A stretch of DNA of 64,000 bases, taken from contig NC_079884.1 in the NCBI RefSeq assembly GCF_029227915.1, positions 12,710,001 to 12,774,000 on the forward strand, in the 5' to 3' direction. A model generated the notes under the pieces. That model ran no database searches. It saw only the letters and a list, made by a program, of their open reading frames with translations, and was not told the DNA's origin. This document shows, piece by piece, positions 47,601-59,800 of the stretch (the first letter of the stretch is position 1; the number at the start of each line of letters is the position of its first letter). A program made the position numbers and the translations under genes. Source of the stretch: Hydractinia symbiolongicarpus (taxonomy: Eukaryota; Cnidaria; Hydrozoa; Anthoathecata; Hydractiniidae).

Positions 47601-49830
47601 TGTATATCACTTAACACAACTCAGGATAGATTTAGGCTTTATAACGTAAAAAATACGTGCACTGCTTGTGCCGCCATCTTTATTATCGTGTTTTCTTTCA
47701 AAACAACATGACAACTTATTTAAAGTAACTTTTTTCTTAGTGACGGGATGATAATGAAACAAACAACAACATTTTTAATGTGATAGGGCGAAACAATATT
47801 GCTTATTCAGTAATGTATTTCTTGCCATATTGTTATTTTTCAGCATGATGCGTTGTGTTTTTATATGTTGTGGTTGTTTGGTGGGGATGCCTAGCAGTAC
47901 CTATCATAATGTACGACTTGCCAGTGTTTATATACATATACATATATGCACACATTTTCGTAAATTAAAATGCAGGACCGTTTCTGGGGTAAAATAGCTA
48001 TTATTGAAATTCATACTTTTTTGAAAGCACAACAAGCGAAAGGCACAGAAATTAATTCTTTAGCCATATTTTTCTTTTTTTAAAAAAATATTTAACTAAC
48101 TGTCTAAAAGTGTATTCCGTTTTTTAAATGAACTTAGTGGTCTGTTTATATTTTTAATCTACACATGAGTGTGCATGTACAGATTGCACGAAATTGCAGT
48201 TTTATTAAAGGCTGACACTACTCTCACTTGTTAAACTGACGGAAGTGCAACGGGAGATTGGGTCTTTAATCCTTAATCAAAGTAATGCTTTGTGTATTTG
48301 GAGCCTAAAAAGCCATTACCCCTAATTTTTCTTTTATTAGAAGTTGTCTAATAGTACTGAACAACAAAAAGAGATAGTATTTTCAATAAATAGTCTGAAA
48401 ATGTTTGTTAAATGGAACAACACAGCATTTTCCACTGTTTCAACACCAAGGCCGTGATAGTTTGCCTTGGAGGATAATTATGATAATTGATAATGCTACG
48501 AAAAGCAACAACAACTGGGTGAAGAAACGCAGTTTCTTAAATTATACATTATAAGTTAGAAAAACCTGGGAACATGGAAATTCAAGTACCAAGACACTGG
48601 ATGAGATAATCACATAAAGAAGAGAGGATAGCATGGATAGAAAAGTTGCAATTAACAGTTAAAAGTCTAGACTCTACAACACCCCCAGCTTCCCTTACCC
48701 ATAAATGTTTTTGCTAAGTAGTAAATAATATGTTGAACAAATGACTAAAACAGCCCACTGGAGGATTTAGCCTTCCCTGCTCAACTTTTAAAATCAAGTT
48801 GTACCACCTAAGAATTCAGATCAGTGGAAGAGAGTTCTACAATCTATTAAAAGGGTACAACTGAGAAAGGTTAGGACTTTAACAAGTTGTTAAAATAAAT
48901 AGAGTAGCAGTCCATTTAGAAGAAACAACTTTGAAGGGTGAATGTAACTTTTAAAGGAACTGCACTTACCACAGAACGCAAATCATTTGCAGTGAATTCA
49001 TAAGTAACAAATTCCTCATCATGAAAAAAAATGCCTTCGGTAGGTTGATCTGTAACTGAATAAGCATCTTTACTGTACCGCTAAAAAAACAATAGGTAAA
49101 TGGTAGAAAAAAATCTTTCCAGATATCATAACAATAGAGCACAGCTGAGGAAGTTCAATATGAAACTCACTTTTATAACATGACACCCAACATTGGATAC
49201 CTATGGACAATAAAGAATATAAATAAAAACAGCAACTTTCTAATATCATGTAAATGATATATCCTTTTTAATTTAAATTTCAAATTTCTTTTAAAAACAA
49301 AGATGCAACTCAAAATTAAACACAGGACTCCAGACTTTCAAAATGTGAAACACAAGGACCGAAATTGAACATTGAAAAAACTGAAATTGAACTGTCTAAA
49401 TTTTCTTTTTTCATTATTTATACATACTAGTCGGTCGCCCGTCCTTTCTACACCGCATTTCGTGCGTCTCGGTACTTGCGCAACTAAGCTACCATTTTGT
49501 GTGACAGACACACAAATGTATACGGGTATTATAATATAGATTAAATTATCAAAACAGATGAGTATCTTTATCCATTTGTTTTTAAACCTTTAATTAATAT
49601 TATTTTTCACATTGTTATTTTGGAAGAAAAAATTTTTCGGCAGCCAATTTTTAATGATAAAGCTTGTTTCGATTGACAAAGTGTTAACCACAATTTCTTG
49701 TTTTGAAAGTTATTATCATCACCATTCTTACCTTAATAGATATGTCTTCAGCTCGGTACGCATTATTATACAATGTAACAGGATTCCCTTCACTGGAATG
49801 AAAATTAAGGTGAATAATCATTTTGCCCAA
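41611..49830 (-). CDS. GPCPD1: Glycerophosphocholine phosphodiesterase GPCPD1-like
   Basis: Hydrolyses glycerophosphocholine to choline and glycerol-3-phosphate in the cytosol. Exons in transcript order: 49830-49732, 49200-49171, 49080-48970, 47378-about 47214, 46766-46670, 45927-45807, 45191-45137, 44748-44656, 44251-44180, 44021-43997, 43729-43680, 42967-42899, 42271-42147, 42059-41927, 41787-41611 (about 473 residues). The GDPD domain shows YIGHRGCG, ENTVKSFEAAH, GAAFVEFDIQMTEDRIPVVF-HD, LGFMIEVKYP, CSFDADIC and RLYTWGSEN. The first exon aligns with human residues just after the CBM20 domain, so N-terminal exons are missing. The fourth exon's donor is uncertain (phase requires the site near 47213). 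Confidence 0.9.
42573..42667. mobile_element. Short foldback MITE
   Basis: AAAGGCTGTTTTCCACTTC at the left pairs with the sequence ending GAATGGAAAATAGCCTTT at the right, with TA at both borders. The 95-bp centre has a GAGCATGCTTCT direct repeat. It lies in a GPCPD1 intron. Confidence 0.55.
44261..44500. repeat. Minisatellite in GPCPD1 intron
   Basis: Two nearly identical 30-base units (GACGTAAGTTGCAAGTCATT...) at 44261-44320 are followed by about five degenerate 34-base units built on GTAAGTGAGATGCTCGTTAT and CGTAACAGAC. It begins 10 bases outside an exon border. Frames across it are artefacts. Confidence 0.75.
44811..44918. repeat. 18-bp minisatellite, six units
   Basis: Six head-to-tail copies of GCTTGGATGGGTGGCAAT occupy 108 bases; the first two units differ slightly and the rest are nearly identical. 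Being a multiple of three, it reads as LGWVAM repeats (plus) or PPIQAL repeats (minus), but it is intronic. Confidence 0.9.
45329..45800 (+). repeat. Three tandem ACTAGT double-hairpin repeats
   Basis: Units begin ACTAG at 45329, 45467 and 45640, and each ends with a GGCTAATATTAAAGA or GGCTATTATTATAGAG-type sequence that runs directly into the next ACTAG. Units 2 and 3 are the most alike: both have CCACGGGTTCGCCCGTCC or a one-base variant, TTTACCCGTCG and ATTTGATATTCGTGTTTCCG. They lie in a GPCPD1 intron just downstream of the exon ending at 45807. Confidence 0.75.
46233..47092. mobile_element. piggyBac-type terminal repeats around a GPCPD1 exon
   Basis: Left end TTAA then CCCTATTTGGTATGGG (46229-46248); right end CCCATACCAAATAGGG then TTAA (47077-47096). 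Perfect 16-bp inverted repeats beginning CCC at TTAA sites are the hallmark of piggyBac-family elements. The 860-bp interior has no transposase but contains the GPCPD1 exon 46670-46766. Direct-repeat-like TGACGTCAT...GACATGTCAA segments lie on both sides of the exon. Either two partial elements flank the exon or one element carries it. Confidence 0.6.
47379..48969. other. GPCPD1 intron without recognised features
   Basis: This 1.6-kb intron separates the exons at 47237-47378 and 48970-49080. I see only AT-rich sequence and short simple runs, and no retroelement frame. Confidence 0.5.
49426..49541 (+). repeat. ACTAGT double-hairpin repeat, copy 5
   Basis: Begins ACTAGTCGGTCGCCCGTCC, has CGCATTTCGTGCGTCTCGGT in the centre and ends with GTATTATAATATAGATT. 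The first hairpin is deleted, but the rest matches copies 1 and 6. It sits in a GPCPD1 intron. Confidence 0.65.
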
Positions 49831-50804
49831 CTAAAAAAAAAAAAACATACTGAGAGTTTCACCAAATTTATTAATTTGATAGTAATAGTATATATAGAAC
49901 ATGACAAATATGTATATTAAAACCTTATGATATAACGTAAGTGTGTGTGTGTTGCTTCACCACTATTCCATCTAGCAAGGTTTACACAAAACAAGTGCAT
50001 AAAAGATGAGTTTGTTAAAACAAAAACACACACACAAAGGTGCATTGTTAACTTACACTCTGACTAAAAACATGTTGTTGAAATCGAAATTGTGTTTTTA
50101 AAATCAATTATAATTTATTAAGCATGGTGACAGTTTGTTTAACCGGATCCTAAATATGTTTGTTATCAAAGCAAGTCAATGTTTACTTTTATCAACACAA
50201 GTTAAAACAGATCAATCAAAACAATAATTTGCAACAATTCATGACATAACTTATGGCAAAACTGGAGCTTTTTCCAGAAAAAAAGTAACAGATATCAACG
50301 TTTTCAGCATTCATGTGGCTGCAGGGTGTGGCTGCAGGAAATTCTTGATAATTGACAATGGGGAAGAGGTGACAAAATTGAAAATATGAGAAATATGAGC
50401 TGTGCCACTTTATCCTGTCACTGGTTGTGGATAAAGAAATATACAATTTAAACACTCTAATTAACAATTCAAATTTAAATAACATAAATACAAAATACAT
50501 TTTACATAAATAAAAAAAAAATCATGTAACTTGAAGATAAAAAAAACCCTGAATTGTGCATTTTCTTATTTTTAGCTATTTTAAGAAAGTAAAAATCAAA
50601 AATAAAAGAGAGAGAAAAGAGAAAGCACATGTTGCAATATTTTATCTTATTATCGAAAGTTCTTATACAGATAAAAAATACATTACAATGAAAAAAACGT
50701 CCATTTAATTGCAAATACGACAAAGAGCGATATATATAAACTTAATTTAACAAAAAAAAGTGTGAGTATATAAATCAGTGATGAAATAATACATTTTCTT
50801 ACCT
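49831..50804. other. Interval between GPCPD1 and GCLM
   Basis: These 974 bases separate the first recognised GPCPD1 exon and the GCLM stop; both genes are read on the minus strand. The missing GPCPD1 5' exons and promoter should lie here unless they are beyond GCLM. No CBM20-like exon (conserved Trp and Gly motifs) was found on either strand by eye. Confidence 0.45.
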
Positions 50805-53800
50805 TCAATAAGTCTGCTTCCAAGAAGTGTTATCTGGCCATGCTTCTGCAGTATTTTTTTTTAATATACTGTAGTAATATAATAAAAATTAGTGCCAGTT
50901 TTATGATTCTGCAAGATAATACATAACCATTACCTATCAACATTCAAATTTAGTGAAGTGGTTTGAGAAACGCACATTAAGCGACACTGTAAGCATTTTG
51001 TGTTCTAAGTTATGTTTTATTTATGTAATTTATGGCAGTTCTAATTCAATTCTATACATTAATTCTCCAAAAAGTAAAAAAAGATTAAGCTCAAGTTTAG
51101 GCTAATGAATGTTAAGAAACGGAAAAAATAGAAGAGAGACTGTAAAATGTCACTGTATCCATATTAATCTGCTCGCCATTTTTCTGTGAATCAAAGATGA
51201 AAGCTGCAAGCAGTGACAACCAATTTTCTATGGATTTTTTGAAAGTTCCTGTGAAATTTGCCATGGTTTTGCCACTAGTTATTTCAATTTCCCTGAAGTA
51301 CCCCCTTTGATTGAATTTGCACAAAATTAAATTATAAAATATTTGCACAGATCATAGTATTTCAGTCAGACAGTAAAATTTTCTTTGCCAACAACTCACA
51401 TTGAAACGATAAAAAGAAAAGTCGAGAGTTCTTAATAATTTTAAAAATTTGACAGGTTGTCATTATAAATTTACAATTACATTACAATTATTTAATCCTA
51501 TTAAATGTTAAACACTGATTACTAAGTGATAATATATATATTTTTTTGTAGGTAAAGTTCACCTTCGCAGTTTTCTTTCATGCCAGAATTTAGTAATTCA
51601 AAACTTTTAATAAAAAATACCAAATTTTTTATTAAATGACTTATTAAAAGTTAAAAAATGTATAAACTACATACAGACTAAATAGACAGATTCAAGGTTT
51701 TCCGAAGGCACTAAAGAGATCTAGAACTTAATAGAGTAAGTCATTAGCTATACTTTACTAAAACTGTGGCCTAAACTTCCAAAACAACATGAAACATAAT
51801 TTTTACATTACAAAATAACAAGTATAGCTAAGAAGTCATTTTTACACTGTTTACAAAGTATTATCTCAATTAAAATTTGCAGAGAGAAAAATGAATAAAA
51901 ATGTTTTAAAGAGGCCATATAAATAATATAAAATCTTGGAAAAATTCATTAAAAATGTAATACTAAATCTATTTGCTATAGGACTGTATTGAAGCAATGT
52001 AACTAAAAAGAAAAAAAACACAGTTAATTCAACTGAACATCAACATTATATCGCACAACATATACATATATTAACAATTTATTATTCATGTCTTCGTGAA
52101 TTTTTGATATGACTCCAGTTAAAGAAACAACCAAAAAAAATGAGAATAGAAACATTCAGTAATTAACTTCAAAACATTTAGTAGGAACATCAACTGGTCA
52201 AAAACACAAACGACATCTATTTATTTAGGAAAGGCCTTGAAAATACACCATACGTCCAAATGCTGTCAACAAACTGAATCAAGATAATGATGTGAGAAAA
52301 AGAAATACGCATTATTTCAATCACAAAGCAGTCATTTACTAATTGTGATTTTCAAAACCAAGGGCCTAAAAGAGCTATAAAACTCACCCTTTGCTTTTAA
52401 TTACACCACGACATTTAACAACAACCGCATATCGCACTATCCAATTTGTCTCCCAGTTCAAATTATTATCTGGAGCAACCGATGTTATTAATTCCTCTAA
52501 TTTTTGTTCTGGCAGTAACACTGAAATAAAAAAGATTGGCTTGAAAATATCTATTAAAATAAAGTGTCCCTTTTTTAAGATTTGTACTAAGTGAAACAGG
52601 ATTGGAAGATAGTAATATTTATATTAAAGGACAAAGTAAGAAAACATTTAAAGGTGAAATATCAAACATAGTAAGGACTTTCTATTTTCTAAATAATTTG
52701 AATTTTTTCATTTTTGCAGAATCAACAGTACTCAACCACTTCATAGCTATTGAATAAATAAAAAAAATATCACAGAAAATATCACAGAAAACATTTCTCG
52801 AGTTTTAACAGATCCTTCCCCTGAATTTTTTAGATAAACCATGCATATGTAAATCAATGCTCCAGTCAAACAATATATAATTAAATTAAATTTTTGCGTT
52901 CTTTCATGATGATTTAACCACAAGTATTTAAACGCTGTTTTGAATAATATTAGTGTCAATAGACCTATTTCCATATCCATTTGATTCCGCGAAATATACA
53001 TACTTAAAATGCAGAATAACATGAAAACAAAATTAGTTTTGAGCAAATTTGGGGATGCTGGTTGTTTACATGCAAGTTGAAGAATGTATCAACAAAATGT
53101 TGAGTTTTATTTACTGTTTATAAGTAAATTTAGAACTAAAACTCAATATCAAGTTTACTAACGCTCAGTGGTACTTCATATTACTTCTGATCAGTTAAAA
53201 AAATTAAAATTAGCTTGCTAGTATAGCTATGCCAAAACGTAGCCAGCAGCTAAGCTAAAACACTGGAAAAACATATTGTAAATATCATTTTGAGCTCCCC
53301 ATTCCCCAAAAATCAATATTGAATATGCTTGACAGATGCTAACAGAAGTATTCCAGAAACCCAAAGAAAAATAACATTGACTTCAGGGGAAAGGAGATGA
53401 CACAGCAAAGATATTTCAATTGCTGGATTTTTTCTTATAGCATTTTCACAAGTATTTTTTCCAGGGTTGGAGCTATAGCTTATCTGCATGAGTAATTAAC
53501 AAATCATTTTTCAACATTTGTTGCGTAAAATGATAATTAAAATTATTATTTTCGGTATTGACTGTTGTGATTATGTAACTGTCGCACTCCCTCTGTCATT
53601 ACTCCCACTGTTACTAACTGTCAATAAACGTACATTTGTATCAAGCATTGTGATGGTTAACTTTAATACTTAAAGTTTGTAAGTAATATGAATTGATAAA
53701 AATGGCACCTCATTTTTTAAGGTTTTTAGGGAAAAAAATAGAAAAAAAATAATATATAAAAATTTCTGGATTTCAGCTGTAAACGTGCTTAATATTTATC

Positions 53801-56800
53801 AAAATTTCAGTCCCAATGTTCTTAAAAACCAGGTCCTTATGTATTTTGTTTTCTTGCTTTTTTGAAATCTTGAAAATTAATCTTGCAGAATTTTTCCAAT
53901 TGCTAATTTGCAGAAAAAAATCTCAATAAGTGAAAATACAAAATCAAAAATTTTGTTCTTGACGTCACAAAAAAATTCACATTGTTTTCACTTATTAAAG
54001 TTAATTGTTTTCACTTACTAAAGTTCGACATGACAAGCATTTTGTGGACAAAAATTTAAAGAAATTTCCTTAATTCTAGACAGTAGGTAAAGGTTTTGTG
54101 TTTTTTAATTATTTTGTGAAGTGATCCTCTCCAGGACAAATTTGTTTTTGACCAATCACTGGACAATTTTATTTGCCTGAAAAATACTGAGATGGTAACT
54201 CTCTGAATACAAAATGTAAGAAATAGGATATCATCCTTTTAGTCAACCTTATAGTTTGAAATTTTTGATAATTTTTTTAACCAAATTCAATATATGATAG
54301 AAGCTTAAAATTTAACAAAATAAGTAAGAACATTCCAAGAAAGGTTTAAAGTCCAACTTTTCCCACCAAGTCAAATTAGATTCCTAATTCTTAAATCGCA
54401 AATGTGTAAAATGTGAGTTATAAATGCTTCCAAAACTACCTTCACTTGAAAAAAAAATTAACAATTTTAGGCAAGTTCAACTCAACTACTATTTTAAAAC
54501 CACAGTCAGCCTGGCTAATGTTATTTTCAGAGATGTTGAGAACTTCTGTTACTTAGGTGATATGTTGGGCAGTGAAGGGGGTGTTGGAAGAAGTGTTACT
54601 TGCAGGATAGGTTCTGCTTGGAAAAAGTTCAGAGAGTTACTTCCTTTGTTGTAGCAAAGTCCTGTCAATTGAGGTAAAAGGTAGGTTGTATGAGGCCTGT
54701 GTAAGAAGTGTTATGTTGTATGGTAGTGAGACATGGCCAGTAAAGCAGGAAGATCTTGACCGTTTAGAAAGGAATGATATGAGAATGGTTAGGTGGATGT
54801 GTAACGCCAGTCTGAGAGGCAGAAAGAGTTCAGATGAGCTGAGAAGCAGGCTAAGTCTCCGTAGAATTAAAGATGTTGGGGCACTTGGAAAGAATGGAGG
54901 AGGATAATTAAGTAAGAAAGTGTAGAGACTTGATAGTTGCTGGGGCAAAGCCCAGAGGCAGACCGAGAAAGAATTGGCAGGTTATAAAAACAGACTTGAT
55001 ACAGAGGAAGTTGAGTTTAGATCTAACACAGTCTAGATCAGATTGGAAGAGGGTCATTGATATACCCCGTCCAACCCATGCTAGCATGGAAAACGGACGT
55101 TAAGCCGAGAATGAATGATGATGATGATGATGATGATGGTGATGATGTTGTTTAAAAAATAAGGTACACTTAATAACAGGAAACACAGGATATATACCAG
55201 CAACATTACCAATTTTGGTAAACAGCTTGAAATTTCACGTTTGTTTGGAACAAATCAGCTAGGCATTTAGCTAGCTATAACTACTTATATCATATTTAAA
55301 GCTAGCTCATTTAACACCAAGAATCTATATTATAATGCCTGTATACGTCTGTCCGTCCGTCCGTCTGTCACACAAACTGGTAGCTTGGTGCGATTGGGCG
55401 AACCCGTGGATTTTTCCACAGGCTAACGACTAGTAGTAAAAAAAGCATTAGGGCAGCCCAATGATACATGCTATTATCCCATATAATCACCAAATGTTAA
55501 TAACAATCTGTATGACAAATGAATTTTACAAATATTGGAAGTAAACAAATGATATCTGGACTACTTCGCTGCAAATTAAAACTTTGCTCAAAACTAATCT
55601 CGTTTTCATTTTATTCTGCATTTTGAGTATGCATATTTTGCGGAACCTAATGGATATGGAAATAGGTCTTTTGTTTTTTGCTTTGAGCTTGCAATGGATT
55701 ATTGTTTTATGCATTCCTGTGCAAGGCAAGTTCTCTCTGGAAAAAACAATTTCTTTCTTTTTTTTTGTTATATTCTTAGTGTCCGTTTTGTGTGTGGAAT
55801 CGTACTTATACGAAGTCTTATTGACTTCTGTGTGTGATTATCAGCACATTGCTGACAGCAAATAATTACTGTTGAAACCTAATAGATTTGTAAATACACT
55901 GGGAAATGCCAAGTTGCAATGAGAATTAAAAAGGCTATAATGAAAAGAAAGTTCCAGCTAAAAGAACAGCACTTTTTGAACAATACCAGTTTTGTTAACA
56001 ATGTTCAGTCTATAAAATTATTAAAATTAACATTAAAATAAGATTAAAAAACTTAATCAGCAAACTTTAAACAGTTGAGGCTTTTCCCATACAGCTTTGA
56101 CTGAAATTAAATTAATGTTTTTTCACAAGCTTATTTTATTTGTTTGTTTTCGCTTGTGGCTACACTCAAATAAATTAACTGTTGCTAACAAAATATAGGC
56201 AAATTTAAGTAGATGGTACTGAGATACCTAAACTGCATATAATTAGTTTTTTATTAATTTACATTTGTTATTATTTAATTTTTTATTAAAGATACATAAA
56301 TTTTCGATTATAAACAAATTTTGATCTGATAGCACGTGAATCACTTATGCAGAAAAATTTATGTCTGCGATATAGCAATCACGGGGTAAGTTTTCCAGAC
56401 CACACTGATTGATTTGCTGACTGACTAGAATGGTTTCAGTTTTTGCAATTAAAAAACAGAAAAGAGAAAAACCATATAAAATGCCTTTTACCTGGTTGAT
56501 CTCCATGCGTGTGAAGTACCACATTCACTTCTTTGGCAAAAGCAACTAAATCCTACCAAAAATAATTAAAAAATTAAATACACAGCATTCGTGCATGTTT
56601 GATTTCCGAAAAAAAAGGTGAACTTACCTCTGGCATATGGCAACAAGATGTTAAATTAACTTGATTAAATTCAGGTTTTATCTGAAATAGAAACAAAAAA
56701 TGAAAATAAGAAATGCTAACGTAGGTAGTAGTACTTTATTTTTAGCTTGGTAAATCGATTAGGCGTCTGGGTACTTACCTAGTTTTTGAGCCAAGTGGGC

Positions 56801-59800
56801 ACCTAATCGAATTTGGAAGTAATTTGAGCTGAGCGTTCATTAAATTTATTGATGATTGAGGATATTCGAAAACAGAAATTTATTTAGAAAGACAATCTAA
56901 CAAAAAAAGAATAAAAGTTAAAAAGAAAAGTTAGAACAGATTCTTTTTGTTTCTTTCTACTCTTTGTTTATATTACTTGCTCATATTTTTTTAAACAAAA
57001 ATATGTCAGAAAAAATAAAGATATGAAGGAAAAAATTTTGTTTTAAATAATAAGCGCCCAATTTTTAACATATAGAGGGATGGGCACTTTTCAAGCGGGT
57101 GGTTATAAAATTATTTTGCCACCAGGCAGGTGCTTATTTGAGCGGTTATCGAAAGGACAATAGAGGAATTAGGTAAATTCACTGAAAAATCCACTGGCCA
57201 ACCCATCCTTTTTATACCGCATTACATGTCACGCAAAGGGGTACTTATGGTACCCCTTTGCGTGACAGACAGACATATACGGGAATTATATTATAGATAT
57301 TACCGTACTTTCCAGTATATAACCCGCACATTGTATAACCCGCAACTCAGCTTTTTTTAGGGAGTTATAAACTAGATGCTATCAGATAGCCATAGCCTGC
57401 ACCTTCGTATAACCCACATAAAATTATAATTGATGTGTTTTACTTACCCGCACCTTTGCATAACCCGCATCGTGTTAAGAAAAAAATTCAGCATATTTTT
57501 ACTTACCCTAATCATTTTATAAACATGTGTGTGTACTCTGTTTTTTTCATGATGGAGACAAGTGGGAGAACGTTTAAACTCGTGAACCTCAAACACGAGA
57601 ACTGAGTGTCTGAACTAGCAACTCTCTCAGTCTTAACTTCCTTGTCTCCGATTGCCGAAATAATAATGAATTAAAATTAATTTGACAATGCTGTTTCCTT
57701 TTATTTGTAAACATTAGGTTCAACCAATAATAACTCTTGCTTCCTGTGATTAAAGAAACAAACAAATAAAAAAAACCCATGCTATCAAGTTATAAATCTA
57801 AAGTAAAATCTCTGTTTTTTATGTATATTTAAGTTTTTTGGTATAAAAATAACATAATAATTATCACGGATTGACTTTAACAGCGTTGTACGGAACGTTC
57901 TTTTCTAATGTTTATAGAAATTTGTTTATTTAAATCTCAGCAACCACAGTGTGCATGATAAAATGAATGGCAGCAATGAGGAAGAGATAGTTGCGTGTGT
58001 CTGATCAATTGTATTTTATATTTATTTTTGATATTTTCAGTGGCCACCTGTTGCTCGAAAGTAGCGAAGATACAAAAATAAAATTATTATCTATACTTTA
58101 ATTTTAACATTTTTCAATATTTTTAACAGGAATTAATAATTAAATCCTGGGCACTAGGTTGTGAAATACGTGTCAATAAAACCTAAAAATGATACCTGCT
58201 ATATTGCTCTATTACTAGAAGCAAATCATTTCAATGTGCTCAATGTGATTGCAAAGATATAAATAGATTAGAATTAAATTCAACACAAAAGAAAAATGAT
58301 CTCCAGAATTGTGTTTCAGAGAGAGCTCGTAATATTAGCACTGGCAAGCAATAGAAATTTAAAGCAATTTCACTGTGTGAAAAAAATTAAATCACGTAGT
58401 TAAAGTAAGATTACGTAGATATAGGATCGTGCATGCAGTTATATCAATGTACGCATTTTATCCCGTTGGTAGTATTTTCTTCATTGAATGTATAAACTTT
58501 AAATTTCACAATAAATGACAGAAAATATAAACTTATCACATAACCCGCACCACATTATAACCCACACCAACAGTGGAAGTCGTAAAAATCAACTTATAAC
58601 CCGTGGGTTATATACTGGAAAATATGGTAGTTAAAAAAAATTTGCAAATAGCTCCTGTGCTTAACAGGAAATGTTGTTGCCAATTAAATTATCATAAATG
58701 ATAATAAATATATATTTTTTAATGAAAAGTAAAAAACATTAATTCAGGTCTAATTTAAGACAATACTTCAAGGAAGCAGTAGTTTATTAATAGCATAAAA
58801 ATTTATCAATTACCTTTGCAACCTTTATTAGTGCTTGCAATTTTTCACGATCTAAATCACTTGATGAAATATGAGTTGCTAAGCCAGTTGAATGAAATCT
58901 TTCCATTTTCTACACACATACAAAACAAACAAACAAATTTAAGTACAAAATAACCCACTTTGCATTACAGACATCAAATACAATTGCTGTATAAAAGCTT
59001 AAACTTGAGTAACTATAGATCAAATTACTAATGTATAAGACTATACTTTTTCTGCAATTCTTGTTATTGATTGCCTAAAGTTCTTGAAAATAATAATTGC
59101 AACAAATCTATGTGATACTCATAAGCAAAATCACAAACAAATTCTTTTGGAAAAGTCTTTTAGGTTTCAATATACCTTCCAGAACGGAGCTATTATTTCT
59201 TCAAATGGCTTGTCCAGATCATCCACAGGTGGTACTGATAAAGTGATTTGATCAAAATATTTAATATTTAATGTCTTAAGTGCTAAAAAAAATAATTTTA
59301 AACAGTTGTGTTAGACCTAAAAAGGTTGCCTTGGGTTGGAACAAAATAAAGTGGATAAAAAAACAGAAAAATTCTAACAAGCCAATGCATTCATGTATAG
59401 TTGAGCTATTGAATGCTGTTAAAAACAAGATTTCCAATTAAACAGAGATAACGTGCTCACAATTTGGTATTGAGATTTACTTCCTCAGGGTACTTAAATG
59501 TCACAAAATGCAAAATAAAAATAAAAAAATCTTTAGTTAATAAATTACATTAGCCCTACCAACACATATGTACTGTAGAGTCTCAAATTACTTAGTAAAT
59601 TCAAAAACAGCTTTACTTTTCAGCTGTTCATTAGAATTCGACTTTTTACACATAGAAAAGTAGAATATATTTTTTTGCGAGCGGAATAGTAAACCAAATT
59701 GAAAAGAATATACTTACTTTCGTTTAGTGCTTCATCTAATAATACTTCATCAAACTTATGCAGTAAAATTTTTGCTAAAAGAAGAAATTAGAAAATTGCA

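Noticed and set aside
50041-50075. A 7-base GPCPD1 microexon between AG and GTAAGT on the minus strand
   Set aside because: Too short to support without similarity; its phase could not be tested.
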